From Zygnema cylindricum (lineage: Eukaryota; Streptophyta; Zygnematophyceae; Zygnematales; Zygnemataceae): DNA of 38,130 nt. This document shows, one piece after another, positions 26,191-37,730 of the stretch; within the stretch, counting starts at the first letter, position 1, and each line of letters starts with the position of its first letter. The position numbers were made by a program, and so were the translations under genes. The stretch lies in contig JBBHKE010002977.1 of the NCBI GenBank assembly GCA_037447655.1, positions 100,332-138,461 of the forward strand, given 5' to 3'. The notes under the pieces are model-generated. The model did not search any database and was not told the DNA's origin. It was given only the letters and a program-made list of their open reading frames with translations.

Positions 26191-29100
26191 TCATAACTAC
26201 GCATAACTTTCACAATTTAAAATCCTCGACCGCGAAGATTGTGGTTGTAAACTAGATCTTTTGGCGGACGATCTGGGAAAATCCTGATCCGACACCGTGC
26301 TCCATTGGAGGAGAGCCTCGGCTCGAGTTTGTTGAGGGAAATGAATACAGGTTGACGCGGAAAGAAACAGTAATGCTCGCTGGACGACTCGATGAGCATC
26401 TTCTTGCACAATCTCGAAAAAAGACACCAAAATACTTGTTCAAAGATCTAAAAATCTCCATTGCAAATGGGATTAACTAATTTTTTGGGTCTTGGTGAAC
26501 AAAATCTCGTTATTTGGAAGTCGCTATGTCTTTAGCCACCACACGCGTATGTAATGCCGTAGGAGACGACAAGTTTCTTCCCATTCAATCCGTGATGTAT
26601 CGATGGTCTTCCTAGCAGCGTGGAGGAAAATAGAGTCAACACGAGGGCGTTAGAGACCTCTAGGGTGGCGGCGAGGATGGAGCATAGAAGGTAAATCTCG
26701 TTTGACTATGTACCCTGTTTCGTTACCACAACTCCGATTACATCTCACACCATCTCATACGCAGCGGTACGTTCTTTGCCATGTGAGTGATGACGCAAAC
26801 AAATCCCTTACGTTGTTTGGAACAAATACGTTACTTGGAAACACAAGGTGGGTTCCCCAAAAGGTGGGCTCAAAGCATTGAGACTCCAACACGGGAGTCA
26901 ACACAATTTTTTGTATATGCGACACTAATGCATGAGCAAATTATGAATAAAAAGCGCCATTACTTTGTGCCGATTGTGAAGAAACAATACCAAAGATGCC
27001 ATCGTTGTCGAATAATTGTTATGTTATGTGAGCTTTTTGTGATTTGGTACTTTGTGCCTTTAATGAAGAAAAATACTCGACGTGCCCATCCTGGAAAAAA
27101 GTGAATGTCTTTGTATTCTCATGGCTAGTGTTGTGTTTTGGTAGATTTCCTTTCGCGATAAATATAATAACCGATATATCGTCATTGGTGGGACCAACAA
27201 AGAATTATCGCCAATATATTGGTTTTGGGAGGTGGGGGAGTGGTTTCACAATTCGGTTCGTGAAAATAACTGCGGGTCTACAATAATCGTCAGATCCACA
27301 ATCCGACAAGTGTGCATGGAGAAAATATGTTTTAAGGCCACTTTTCCATTAGGCGCCGAGGAATGTTACGGATAGGTTTACTGGCAGTAATATTTCGTTC
27401 ACTTCTCCATTAAGTCGTTTCAGCAATGGAATCTATCCTGTACGTTCTTTCTTTAGATTGGATGCACGTAGATTCTTGTTCTGACGACGAGCGTCGTCAA
27501 AGATTCCAAAAGCAAAATGTCTAAAGTCGTATTCGTACAACCAGCCGCAAAATAAAATACGCGAATGTACACTTTGTACGTTCGTGTTTTGTCGTTGTAC
27601 CAGCGGTGTACAATTTGTCAATTCCTACGTTCCTGTTTTGTCGTAACCAAATCGTAAATTTGAAGAAAGCAGGCGCAGCAAATTCCGGTTGACGATGGAT
27701 GGTGGTGGAGGTGTCACGACACATTCTTCACAATTTTTTTGTGTTGGTTTTCGTCATATCTGATTCTCGCCTGAAGGCGCGTGGCATATGTCCGAAGGCG
27801 CGCGGCTCGTACGTGACCTTTCCACGCGTAAAATTTTTACACCTCTTGTAAATGGCTAGTGTCCTCGGGGAGGACACTACCCGACGAAGTGACCTTTTGC
27901 ATCGGACGGTCGATGTTATCGCCCAAAAGTTTGGAGAATCTTGACAAATCTCCAATAATCATGTTTTGAAAAAAAAAAAAAAAGTACGGCCTTGTACGGC
28001 AATGAGCTGTATTTGTACGGTAATGCATTTTTTCCGGTAAACAACCCCATTTTTTGCTTGATGGAGGTTCACCTTAAAATATGAATGAATAAGGGTATGT
28101 CTGCATGTGCCAAAGTAATAGATATTTTCTGTCGTTTTACCCAAAAAATTAGCGACGGACGAATGAAATTAAAGCCGTACGTAGAAAATGAAAAAAATGG
28201 ATGTATAGGGGTACGGCAACATGTGGATAAAATACTTAGCATCGTATTGCTAAAGCTGTACGAATAAATTGTAGATTTGTAGAGTACAATTTGAGTCATC
28301 CTCCAACTTAAGATGTACAAAAATTTGTCGTTTTGTGTTTTTTTGACACAGTCATATCGTCTTCAAACTTATCATAAAACACATCGTCAATGTGTTTTAA
28401 ATAAAGTAGAACTATTTTCACAAGTAGGAAAACGTATTCCCACGTGTTAAAAGTTTTCAAAAAAAATTGACGACTTAAAAAAGTACAAGGCTTTTCGTTT
28501 TTGTCGGCATGAACCTTGTATGGTTTTTTTTAAAGGGTCTCGATGGTTTAGTGTCATTTCACGGAAAGGTGGAAAGTTTGCGAAAGTGAAAAATCTATGT
28601 TGTCGCCATTGTTGCTCGCACTCATTGCCACTGTCGCCTTGCACCTTGTTCACCCCTTCAAGTAACACCATTTCGCATTCTGCCACAAGTTGGCTTTAGG
28701 TGTTGCGGGAGGGAGCAAAGTGACGTTGGGAGGATACAACAAATGTGCGAAGAAAAAAAGATGGCGAGGGCCTGAAAAAATTTATTTATATCCATGGCGA
28801 CCGAACAAGAGGGGCAAACGCAAAGGCATGTTGTCTAGCCATGGCTATAAAAATGGACGTCTAGGATGTCACAAAAAGACACGAAATATACCAAATCGTT
28901 ACAAAAGGTACTATGTGTTGTGTGTCTAGTTGTTAAAATCGCGCGATTTTTTCATTTTTTGTAGTTTCTACGTGTTGTACGTGACCTTTGAAAAAATCGC
29001 AAAAAAACGTCTGCTACAAATTTAAACTGTCAATTACGGAAAACCTATAAACAAATTACGGTAACTGTACGGTGTTTTACTGAAATTGTACAAAAGTTGA

Positions 29101-29394
29101 GGAAATGATACGATACACGTATTGGTACTTTCTGTCATATAAATTGAACAGAATGTTCACGGATATGTAGAAGTTTTATCTTACATCTATGGACAATTTC
29201 AAAATGAGTCGTTGCGGCGTCACACTATTTGCGCGTTGTATGTTTAAAATGTGTACGGAAGTCTTCCTCAAATTTTTGAAAAGAAGCCGCTATGAAAACT
29301 TCAACAATTGAAAGCGAACCTTGAAGGTAGGCGCCATTACTTACGCAACGAAGACTGACATACAATATTATTATGATAAAAGAAAAGTGTCGTC
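26191..29394. other. Intergenic, unassigned short open frames only
   Basis: Open frames of 60-105 codons at 26197-26461 (minus), 26787-27104 (plus), 28447-28686 (minus) and 28690-28929 (plus) have no recognisable domain or splice partners. 27283-27340 carries one arm of the hairpin MITE subfamily (ATCCGACAAGTGTGCATGG, then GAAAATATGTTTTAAGG). GGGACCAACAAAGAATTATCGCC at 27190 matches 2520. GTACGG words are frequent. Confidence 0.45.
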
Positions 29395-29470
29395 TAGGAT
29401 TTGAGCCCCGACCTGCAGAATAATAAGCGCCGTTAGGCATTGTCGTGCGTTACCAATTGAAGTAAATGTA
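29395..29470 (-). repeat. tRNA-like sequence with A and B boxes (degenerate tRNA or SINE head)
   Basis: On the minus strand, TACTTCAATTGGTAACGC (A-box-like) is followed about 35 nt later by GGCTCAAATCC (29407..29397), one change from the B-box consensus GGTTCAAATCC. Spacing fits a tRNA, but the D, anticodon and acceptor stems do not pair well, so it is not called as a functional tRNA gene. No second copy was found in the window. Confidence 0.35.
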
Positions 29471-30734
29471 TCGATGTCAACAGTAGGTGTGTTATTTATT
29501 TAAACAATTAAATTTTTTTACCGCTCATTTAACAAAAACCGTACAAACTGCGGTTCATGTTCAATTCAATTTTTTTAACATGTACGAAATTGTAAGGACA
29601 AAAATTCATTAACTTTTTTTACGATTTTATCAAATCAACCTCTCTTGTTTCTACGTATTGTACGCGCGTTTGAATCGTGCGTAAAATGCGTTTTGAACAA
29701 GCATGCTTGTGTGACACTTCATAACTTTCAAAAAATACGGTGCGGCAAAGACTGATTATACATGGTGACAGTCGTGACAAGCATTGTTGACGTATACAAT
29801 CGTCACAAAGCTAAGTAATAATTTGGAGTAAACACATAGAGACACCTAGAATCCAAGTCTACAAGATCCGCGCTAAAAAATGAAGTAAGTTTGCTAAGTT
29901 AAAAGTACATGGGGCCGCACCCTAATATGCGTCAGCTTCAAACATCGAATGTTCTAACTGTTGTCGTCTTTTGTTTTTTCACCTATGGCCACGTCATGGC
30001 ACGTCATTTTAAATCTTTACTTTAAAACATAGGAGGGCACTTTCCAATGTAACCAAAACTTAGTATTGTTACTTTGTTTTTTAGTGAAGATTTTTGGTAC
30101 TATTTTGAAAGCGTTCCGCTGTAACGCAATTCAATCCTCACTTTAGATTGTGACTTATAGAAGACTCCAAACTTGCGACAATTGATGACGTTGACATAAT
30201 AACGATCGTCGTAGGCTTTTATTTCTATTTGATATTGTTGATTTTTAGGGTTTTTGACATTTTGACGTCACGCTCACTATGATAGCGTCGACGTTACTAA
30301 TTCCATATCTTGTTATAAAAATGTAGCAAAAAAAATAGATTTGTGAGAGAATAAACATTAACATAAGAGTTAAAACATTAATCTAAGAGTTACACGCAAA
30401 ATTTGGAAAAAAAAAATTGAGGGAGGTGATTGTCGAAGAAAATAAGTATTCGTCAAGAGAGATAGCAAAAAGACAAAATAGTAAAAAAAATAGTTACGCA
30501 TATTATTTTTTTGCAAAGGGAGATGTACCACTACTTCGGTCATTCTTATTAGTGTTAATAAAACGCTGCTATTTATAGCAAAAAACCACAAAATATAGTT
30601 AACAACGTTATTTAAAAACGTCTACTAGAACTTGCCATGTCTCCTTGCAATAAATAGTATTACTAATTATAATTTGTCATCAACTCTAATAACTGTTTAA
30701 TGCTAATAATAATGAGCCTTGTAATTCTGTACTT
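29471..30734. other. Intergenic, no gene seen
   Basis: AT-rich sequence without recognisable coding, RNA or transposon ends. Confidence 0.5.
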
Positions 30735-30937
30735 ATTCGGGTACGACTGGGTACGAATAGTCGCGAGAAATCGAGTTTCGGTTAAACATTTTTTTTTCGT
30801 AAACGCGTATCGGGTAACAGTTAACAATTTAGGAGCGTCACATAACGCAGTCGGGCGTCAGGTTCTTATATTTTGATTTTTTTTATTTTTTGTCGGTTTC
30901 GGTTATCTAAAATTTTGACTTTTGCGACCTCTGTCCT
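30735..30937. mobile_element. Fragment of the Mutator-like element family
   Basis: Reverse-complement match to 1663-1860: TCGCGAGAAATCGAGTTTCGG, CATAACGCAGTCGGGCGTC, and the terminal GACTTTTGCGACCTCT. Only this end is present; it sits 15 bp from the start of the next, longer copy. Confidence 0.65.
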
Positions 30938-30952
30938 AGATTAATTCGTTCC

Positions 30953-32087
30953 AGAGGTCGCGACGGTCAATCGAAACCGTGACTGACCGTTAACTGACCG
31001 CCCGCGCCGGATCCGGAAAGGATTCGGTTGCCAAATTTTGGGGGCCGAGCGGTTGCGGTCAGGTTATTCACTAGAAAAAAAAATGGTCGGTTACGGTCGG
31101 TTAACCAAAAAACAAAATAAAATAAAAAAATTGTACAGTCCATACAATCCAACATTATAGTATTTTGTACTCTTTAGTATCGTGGAAGTACGTGACATCA
31201 TGATTAGCTTCGCAAAGCTGACACGGTACACCGTCTATCGCTATTAGAGTAAAGGAATAAATAGCGTAAAAAAATAAAAGTGTTATTAACACTAATCGAG
31301 ATTTTTTTTTTGAAAAAAAAAATATATACTAATTAATCCCTAACTGTAATTCGGGTTGTCCTGAATAAAAAAATCCCGCCCTTTCGATGTTTACGGTAAT
31401 ATCTGTACCTGTACAAAATCTGACAATTTGTACGTGGTCGCGTTGTTCACACGGTTGACGAACGAACATATGAGAACGCGATTTTTGTCGACGAGTTTGC
31501 GTCGCTTTCTTCTAGTGCACATTCACATGTGCGCGCAATAATGTTAAGTGTTTTTTTATACCTTTGTAATTCAAAAATTACCATTTCGTACGGAGATACC
31601 TTGTCCGTACGACACACTATTTCCATCGCAGTGTACTTCCATTATTAACGCTAATTGAAAAAAAACCCGAATTAGAATAATGAAAAAAATTGAATTATGG
31701 ATTGTATTTCAAGTTTTTTTGTTTGAAAAAAGGGCACCGAATCAGCGTTATTTATTGTAATAGCGATTGGCGGTGTAGTAACAGTATTCATTTCGCAAAT
31801 CTTAGGGAACGCGACAAAGCGTCGCAAATCTGACACGGTAGTAAACACTATTCATTTCGCAAATCTTAGGGAACGCGACAAATCGTAATTATTGGCTTAT
31901 TCATACGTCGTATATTAATTAATTTTGTACTTTTTCGGTTACGGGCAGGCACGGTTAGTCGCGAGAAATCGAGTTTCGGTTAACTTTTATTTTCGTAAAC
32001 GCCGGTCGGTTAACGGTTAACAATTTTTGGAGCGTGACATAACTCGGTCGGGCGTCGGTTACTTAGATTTGAAAAAAAAAAATAGTC
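30953..32087. mobile_element. Inverted, diverged copy of the Mutator-like element, with a nested MITE
   Basis: Starts AGAGGTCGCGACGGTCAATC (the terminal repeat) and follows 2358 back to about 1715 in reverse: CGCCGGATCCGG, CATACAATCCAACATTAT, ACGTGACATCATGATTAGC, two of the 60-bp units (about 31783-31888), ACGGTTAGTCGCGAGAAAT, GGGCGTCGGTTACTTAGA. The far terminal repeat is lost. It is interrupted at 31227-31777 by a TA-type MITE that is absent from the 1662-2358 copy. Confidence 0.7.
31229..31775. mobile_element. TA-type MITE, long member (547 bp), with empty site known
   Basis: Ends CACCGTCTATCGCTATTAGAG and (reversed) CACCGCCAATCGCTATTACA, flanked by TA at 31227-31228 and 31776-31777. The related Mutator-like copy at 2070-2100 shows the uninterrupted sequence CTGACACGGTAGTACCACTA (minus strand), with a single TA at the insertion point. 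No ORF of note. TA duplication fits the Tc1/mariner superfamily. Confidence 0.85.
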
Positions 32088-32145
32088 GCGGGCGACCCGG
32101 CGCTTTGCCCTTTGGTTGCCAAGGGCCTTTCGATTTTGTACAGTA

Positions 32146-32344
32146 CACCGCGAATCGTTATTAGCGTTATGAACTCTGTATCGGCACCCCAAAATTTTGA
32201 CATTAATACCTTAAATAGAATAAACTACACTATTTAAGGACGTGGACTTTAATCTGCCACGTCTCCTGGCACTAAATTAGAATGAATGACGCTAATTTTT
32301 TCTTTACACTAATAATTTCTCAACGCTAATAACGATTCGCCGTG
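32146..32344. mobile_element. TA-type MITE (199 bp)
   Basis: Near-perfect inverted ends: CACCGCGAATCGTTATTAGC and (reversed) CACGGCGAATCGTTATTAGC, flanked by TA at 32144-32145 and 32345-32346. The interior is unlike the hairpin subfamily. No coding capacity. Confidence 0.85.
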
Positions 32345-32346
32345 TA

Positions 32347-32824
32347 CTATGAATAATGCGATAGTACTGTACGTACTTTGTACGAAAATTTTACGTGACG
32401 CCATCACTGACATTATGGTGGTGACATGGTGTGACGCGATAGCACTTGTCGCTCCGAACACTTGCGTTTGGGAGACCAAACTTCAAGTCAAAGTGAAAAG
32501 TACGGTTCTGTACGTTATAGGCCGACATTGGCATCACGACAATTTAGCGTGACGTCATCTAGCGTCGACGGCACTTTTTGCGTTTTCCAAACGATACATT
32601 TTGTTGGCGGTACGGCAATATAGATATTTTCCCGCCCGTCAAACTTCGTGCGGCTACAATTTTTGTACGGTTGAGTTTGTTAAATCCAAGGACAAATCTA
32701 GTACGACGATATGGGTATTAATTCATTTTGACAGTCGATGGGAAAATACTTTCGGCAGTTCATTCCGCAGGTACAAGTCAGTATTGTACCGCCCAGTATT
32801 TGTACTGTACTATATTCCCCGCGC
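32347..32824. other. Intergenic, no gene seen
   Basis: GTACG-rich sequence between the MITE and the hAT-like element. Open frames of about 65-80 codons at 32349-32552 and 32601-32840 show no domains. Confidence 0.4.
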
Positions 32825-33423
32825 CATAGTCAAAAAGTAGGTGTCCGTACGCCCATACAATATGCCTATTGTACGCAAAACATACAATATGCCCTTAAGA
32901 CCCATATTGTATTGGCCGCAAAATGAAATAAAATAGGAACAGGGTTGAGTTGCACATCGATCGATAGAGAATTAAACGTCATGTCTAAATTTTGAAAAAC
33001 ATTCGGACAAAAAAATATTTTTCCGTGAGTTTTGAGGTATTTTTAATTTAAACCGTTAGATTCGGACGATCGGACGGGCGCTGATCAAAGTAGCTATCTA
33101 AGAAGATCACATGAAAAGCCCATAACACAACTTACGATAGGACTTACGTCCGCGTTTTTTTTTTTTTCCGGGATTTTTTTCCCGCGGAATGTCATCCTAC
33201 GCCGTGTCAGTTCGCTAAAAAAAATCGTCCGGCGGCGTGCGCTGTACTATGATAAATCGTCCGGCGGCGTGCGCTGTACTATGATAATACGTCAGATTCG
33301 TACGTTCGTACATGGGTGTGCACAACGCACACACATACAGTATGCCTCATCTGCGCGAGTTTTGTGCCAAGTTTTGTGCGCCTACCAAACGCCTACCATA
33401 AAAACGCCTACTTTTGAACTATG
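32825..33423. mobile_element. hAT-like element, longer member (599 bp), inverted relative of 12294-12657
   Basis: Ends CATAGTCAAAAAGTAGG and CCTACTTTTGAACTATG (reversed CATAGTTCAAAAGTAGG). Its left 300 bp is the reverse complement of 12340-12640 (ACAATATGCCTATTGTACGC, GTTGCACATCGATCGATAG, CACATGAAAAGCCCATAAC). The extra 230 bp contain a 32-bp exact tandem duplication at 33222-33285. The 8-bp flanks no longer match clearly (CCGCGC before, CCGCAC after). Confidence 0.7.
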
Positions 33424-33559
33424 CCGCACATGGAGTATCGTATGGAAAAGTGCAAAACGTTTCGATTTTTGAGACCGGCGGTTGTGGACTGTCTTGTCAA
33501 CAGCTCCCTTTGTCTCGTCATTGGAGCGCGAATCTGGTCTTCCCGTCAACCACTACCTC

Positions 33560-33682
33560 TGTCCCCCCTTCCCTCCCTCCCTCCTTCTCTCCCTCCCTTT
33601 CCCCATCATCAATTCTAGATATTTTGAATATTCAATAGAGGAGAGGGAGAGGGAGAGGGAGAGGGAGAGGGAGAGGGAGAAG
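33560..33682. repeat. CT- then GA-rich microsatellites
   Basis: CCCTCCCTCC-type pyrimidine tract at about 33562-33603, then a clean (GAGAGG/GAGGGA) array at about 33640-33682. These are the same hexamer type as in the chitinase introns. Confidence 0.85.
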
Positions 33683-33727
33683 CAAAGTTTAAGGTTTGAG
33701 TTGCAAAGCTCGGAACAAGGTGAGATA

Positions 33728-33935
33728 CATAGTGAATCGCTATTAAGGTTCTAAAACTTATTCGGGGCTGGTTTCTTTTGCGCGCTGAAGATAAACTGGC
33801 AATAATAACGCTAATTGTTTTTCTTAGCAGTAATTTGGTTAGCGGCTCAAAAATGTCCATGTCGTTCAATTTGGAATTATAGCACTGGAATTAACCGCAC
33901 GGCATATATTCCCCAATGCTAATAGCTATTCACTA
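33728..33935. mobile_element. Decayed TA-type MITE
   Basis: Left end CATAGTGAATCGCTATTAAGG and reversed right end TAGTGAATAGCTATTAGCATTGG are inverted repeats next to TA. The interior is diverged. Confidence 0.5.
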
Positions 33936-34412
33936 TAGCACCGCGAAGACTTTTTTTTTTTTTGGTACTGCACTGACTGTTTATGTTTTTAGTTATACTT
34001 TGAGTTTCGGTGTAGGTCTTGGTTCGGTCTCGTGTTTCGGTTTTGTTCGCAACACACCTCGAACAGTATGTATGTTTTATATGTTTTTTATTTGTTTTCC
34101 TTTCATAATAGTTTTGTTTGTAGTGTACTTTCAGTATCTGTTTCCTTGTGCAGTTATCAGTTCTTCAGTTTTAGTTTTCAGTTTCATTTTTAGGATTTGT
34201 TTTACGAGCAATGTGTCTCATTTCCATGTGCAGTGTACGCTGAGTGCAGTCTATCACAGTTACGGTTCTAATTCTTGTTTCTGCAAGAAGGTAACAACGG
34301 TTATTTGTAAACTGCAAATTAAAATGCATTGAGCCCTGAGTTGTGAAATCTTTTTTACTTTTTTTGTTTTCTGTTTAACTTTATGATTGTTTTTTCTTTT
34401 TATCTCTGCCAG

Positions 34413-34591
34413 TGGAAACATTTGTAGATACATTACTCCTAAAGACCGGAAATGGAAAGGAATTACTGGATAAAACTGAGTTCACAAGAATACTGAAAGA
34501 TGTATTGGGAGAGCTTTTTGAAGTATTTTGTTCTAAACCCATCCATACGGCACAGGGCAAGCTGGTGCTAAATGGGTTTCATATTCGAAAG
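34413..34591 (+). CDS. Plausible orphan internal exon of an unrecognised protein
   Basis: A 179-nt open segment with a strong U-rich tract and acceptor (TTTTATCTCTGCCAG) before it and donor GTAAGC after it (34592). It encodes ETFVDTLLLKTGNGKELL, DKTEFTRILKDVLGELFEVF and KLVLNGFHIRK, ordinary protein composition unlike the low-complexity open frames around it. It begins with two bases of a split codon and ends in phase 0. The acidic/Gly-Asn-Gly stretch followed by helices is faintly EF-hand-like, but I do not recognise the family. The flanks are T-rich as in introns. A possible next exon starts after TTTTGCAG near 34703 and stays open to TAA at 34847-34849, with weaker support. It could be a gene fragment captured with its introns. 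Confidence 0.45.
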
Positions 34592-35071
34592 GTAAGCCTC
34601 ATGCTTGCACTTTATTAAGCATTGAAGTTTGTTTTACGTTGTCAATATGCTTTTGTTAGAAGTTGCTCGACAGTTACGTTCACAATTAATAAAAATATTT
34701 TGCAGCAGTCTGATTGTTTGTTGTACGTCAACATTTGTATCTCTTTGTCATCCATCAATAGTGTCCATTTTTTAAGCCACCAAATATTTAGAACAATGAA
34801 GGAAAAATATGCGAGCTCAAACAATGTTGTTCATTCATCACAACACTAAAGTACATGAACCGTTCAGTAATGTTATGCACTTAATTAGTGGAAATTGTCG
34901 CCAAAATTTACTAGCGGAAAGACGTTTAGATGCTGTCAATTGCAACTTGTTTATTAGTGCAGTTATTCTTTTTCTCAGTACTTCAGGATGACTTTTATTT
35001 AAATATTTCAATTTGCGCTTGTATTTACCAATAAAGTTCGCACAATCGTTGAATGATGACCTCTAGCAGTA

Positions 35072-35288
35072 CACCTTGAATGGCTATTAGTGATAATAAT
35101 TTTTTCGCCACTCAAAACATCTTTTCTCCATACACACTTGTCCGATTTTCAATTTGAGACCGCCAATCGGGAAATTATAACCTTACCTTTCAATCGCAAC
35201 TGTTTGATCTACAATCGGACAAGTGTGTACTGAGAAAAGATGTTTTAAGGGACGAAAAAAACATTAACAATAATAGCAATTCACGGTG
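35072..35288. mobile_element. TA-type MITE, hairpin subfamily (217 bp), best preserved
   Basis: Flanked by TA at 35070-35071 and 35289-35290. Ends CACCTTGAATGGCTATTAGTG and (reversed) CACCGTGAATTGCTATTATTG. Long paired inner arms: ACATCTTTTCTCCATACACAC at left with GTGTGTACTGAGAAAAGATG at right; CTTGTCCGAT pairs with ATCGGACAAG. The whole element could fold into a hairpin of roughly 80 bp per arm. Confidence 0.85.
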
Positions 35289-35344
35289 TACTATGATAAA
35301 CATAGACTGAATATAAAAGTGAACGTAGCACATTTGCATGGGCC

Positions 35345-35830
35345 TGTAAGTATTAAACATTCAACATGTGACACAAGCTATCGAACATTGGACAATAAAC
35401 AGCGATAATTGGGTATTGAGCATTGCACATCCATTGGATGTGCATTGTAAATTGCATTCTAAAAACTGAACATTTGAAAATTTTAAATTGGACATTGGAC
35501 ATCGGACAATGGAAACAAAAAATTTGACATTGGATATTGCGAATTGGACGATTAACATTTGACATTGAAAATTTGGCATTGAAGGTTGGATTGGACATTG
35601 AATTTCGGATATTGGACACTGGACATTCGAAAATCATTTGACATTTGGACATTAGATGTTTGTGCACTGGAAATTGAATTGTAGAAATTGGACATTAAAA
35701 GGTTGACAATGGATATTGGAATGTTGGAACTTGAACATTGGACATTGGACATTGAGCATGGGCATTAGACATTGGACATTGGACATTGGACATTGAGCAT
35801 GGGCATTAACATTGGACATTACGCATTATG
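35345..35830. repeat. Heptamer minisatellite (TTGGACA)n, degenerate
   Basis: Units of ACATTGG dominate; the cleanest runs are at 35733-35755 and 35768-35796. A longer block (ACATTGGACATTGAGCATGGGCATTA) repeats there. The left half is strongly diverged. Minus-strand Met-Ser-Asn-Val-Gln-rich open frames are translations of the repeat. Confidence 0.85.
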
Positions 35831-37107
35831 TCGCTTTACAAAGAGTCCCTCTCACTATATAGTATGGTTTTCTCCTTTTTTTTATCGGAGTTGTGCTAGT
35901 TTAGGAAAGCATTGCACCTTATTTAGTGTGGCTTAAATTTTACATAGAAGCATTGGTCAGAGTCGAAAAAAAAATAAAAACCTAATGTGACCCATAAGTT
36001 GCTTTATTTATTGCCAGTTTACATATAATATAACGTTGTCTGCAAAATAGATTTATCGTTTGATCACAAATTAGCGTGGACAATTTTTTTTTTATGTTGC
36101 TAATTGTAAACTCATTATGGAGGTCCGAACCGGCACTAATTTTCACGTTTCTTTCGACTTCGTTTTTAAATCTCCAAATGTAAAGCTCTAGTCCGGGCAT
36201 TATTATAAGAAAAGAACCAAGTTCTCACCACAAATTGAGTGGATTTTGTCCGAGCATACCTAGTTTAGCATCTTCTCTAAGTTTTTGGTTTGATAATCTT
36301 CATTTTTTAATGTATAGCATTCCTGTTTTTGGCTTCTTTTATTTTACATTCTTCCAAATATTATGCTCGATTACTGTAAAAATATTACAAAAGAAAACCT
36401 TGACGACTTCCAGTTTGATCTACACTACTAAAGTAAGAAATGGCTTGGTTGACTCTCTTCTCCCCTTCTCTTTACATTTTTCGCCGTAATCCTAAATTAA
36501 CATGAATATCGGTCTCCATATCTGAATCACAAAAGCAGCGGCCGGGTTTCTCCGATAACGTATGTTTCTTTTGTCCACAGTAATTGTTGTTTTGGCATTG
36601 AGGTAGTATCGAAGGCTCCCCTAATCACCGATAACTGATTTCTGAATTTTGATTTTCGATTTCCAATTTCCGGTTTCTAAGTACCTGAAATTAATATAAT
36701 AGGAATTAAATTATTATTTGTAAAATAGTTATTTGTAGTTGGTGTACTATATATACTATAATAGGTAATTATGACTGCTATAAATTAATAATAATACTTG
36801 TATGTAACTAACACAATATTGTTGAAATTTAAGTATTTTATAGGTCTAGAGGTTATAAAAGCCAAAACAATGATAGCTTGCCTCTAACTCTTCACTCAAG
36901 TCCCCACACTTGTCGCAGTCACTGAAGACTTGAGGAGGAGTTAGATCCATGGCTGCCTAGGTTGTCCAAAGTGAAAATATTATGGGTCTCAGATTGTCAA
37001 GGGGTCACTCATTTGGGTTTATATCAACTTGGAGTCGGCACTATCTAGATAAGCTTCTTTTGGATCTGCGATTTCTGTGGGCAATGGAGAGCACACAGAG
37101 TTTCAAA
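35831..37107. other. Intergenic, no gene seen
   Basis: AT-rich. Open frames at 35982-36200 (minus) and 36235-36489 (plus) show no domain. Nothing else recognised. Confidence 0.45.
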
Positions 37108-37726
37108 TATAACAGCCGGTAATAAGTGATATATTACATTGATTTTAGCAATTTTATCTTACTGTAGTATAATACATATTGTAAGGGCTAGTTATAACTG
37201 TTATACTATACTAATTATAACAACTAGTTATAACTGTTTTAATATATTGATTATAACAGTTATATTTAACTGTTATATCACATTATTCATAACAACTACT
37301 TATAACTGTTTTATTATACTATACTAATTATAACCGTTACATGTTACTGTTATTTCATATTTATTATAACAACTATATCTACCTGTTATATTTTATAAAT
37401 TATTACAGCTATATCTAACTGTTACATCATACCGAATATAACAGCTAGTTGTAAGTGATATATTTTATTTATTGTGACAGTTGTGGCATGTGTCTGTTGC
37501 ATTATAGTAAGCATAACAACTATATCTGGCTGTAATATTATATTAAATTTAACAGCTACTTATAGTTTTTATGTTATATTTATCTTATATCTAACTGTTA
37601 TATTTTGTTAACTAAACAGTTATATTTATCTGTTAGATTATAGTAATTATAACAACTATATCTACCTGTTATACTTTATAAATTATAACAGCTATATCTA
37701 ACTGTAACATTAAACCGAATATGACA
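37108..37726. repeat. 36-bp AT-rich minisatellite, roughly 15 units
   Basis: Unit close to (A/T)GCTATATCTAACTGTTA plus a TTATA..AATATAAC tail, 36 bp where complete. A two-unit block recurs (37366-37440 and 37650-37725), indicating higher-order amplification. Nearly every unit holds AACTGTTA or its complement TAACAGTT. The array stops 4 bp before a TA-type MITE end. Confidence 0.85.
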
Positions 37727-37730
37727 TCTA

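Noticed and set aside
28690-28929. A basic 79-codon open frame (Lys/Arg/Gly-rich) as a small ribosomal or nucleic-acid-binding protein
   Set aside because: No family motif was recognised, there is no splice or promoter context, and similar-sized open frames occur by chance across this region.
35353-35752. Minus-strand open frames rich in Met-Ser-Asn-Val-Gln
   Set aside because: Translations of the TTGGACA heptamer array.
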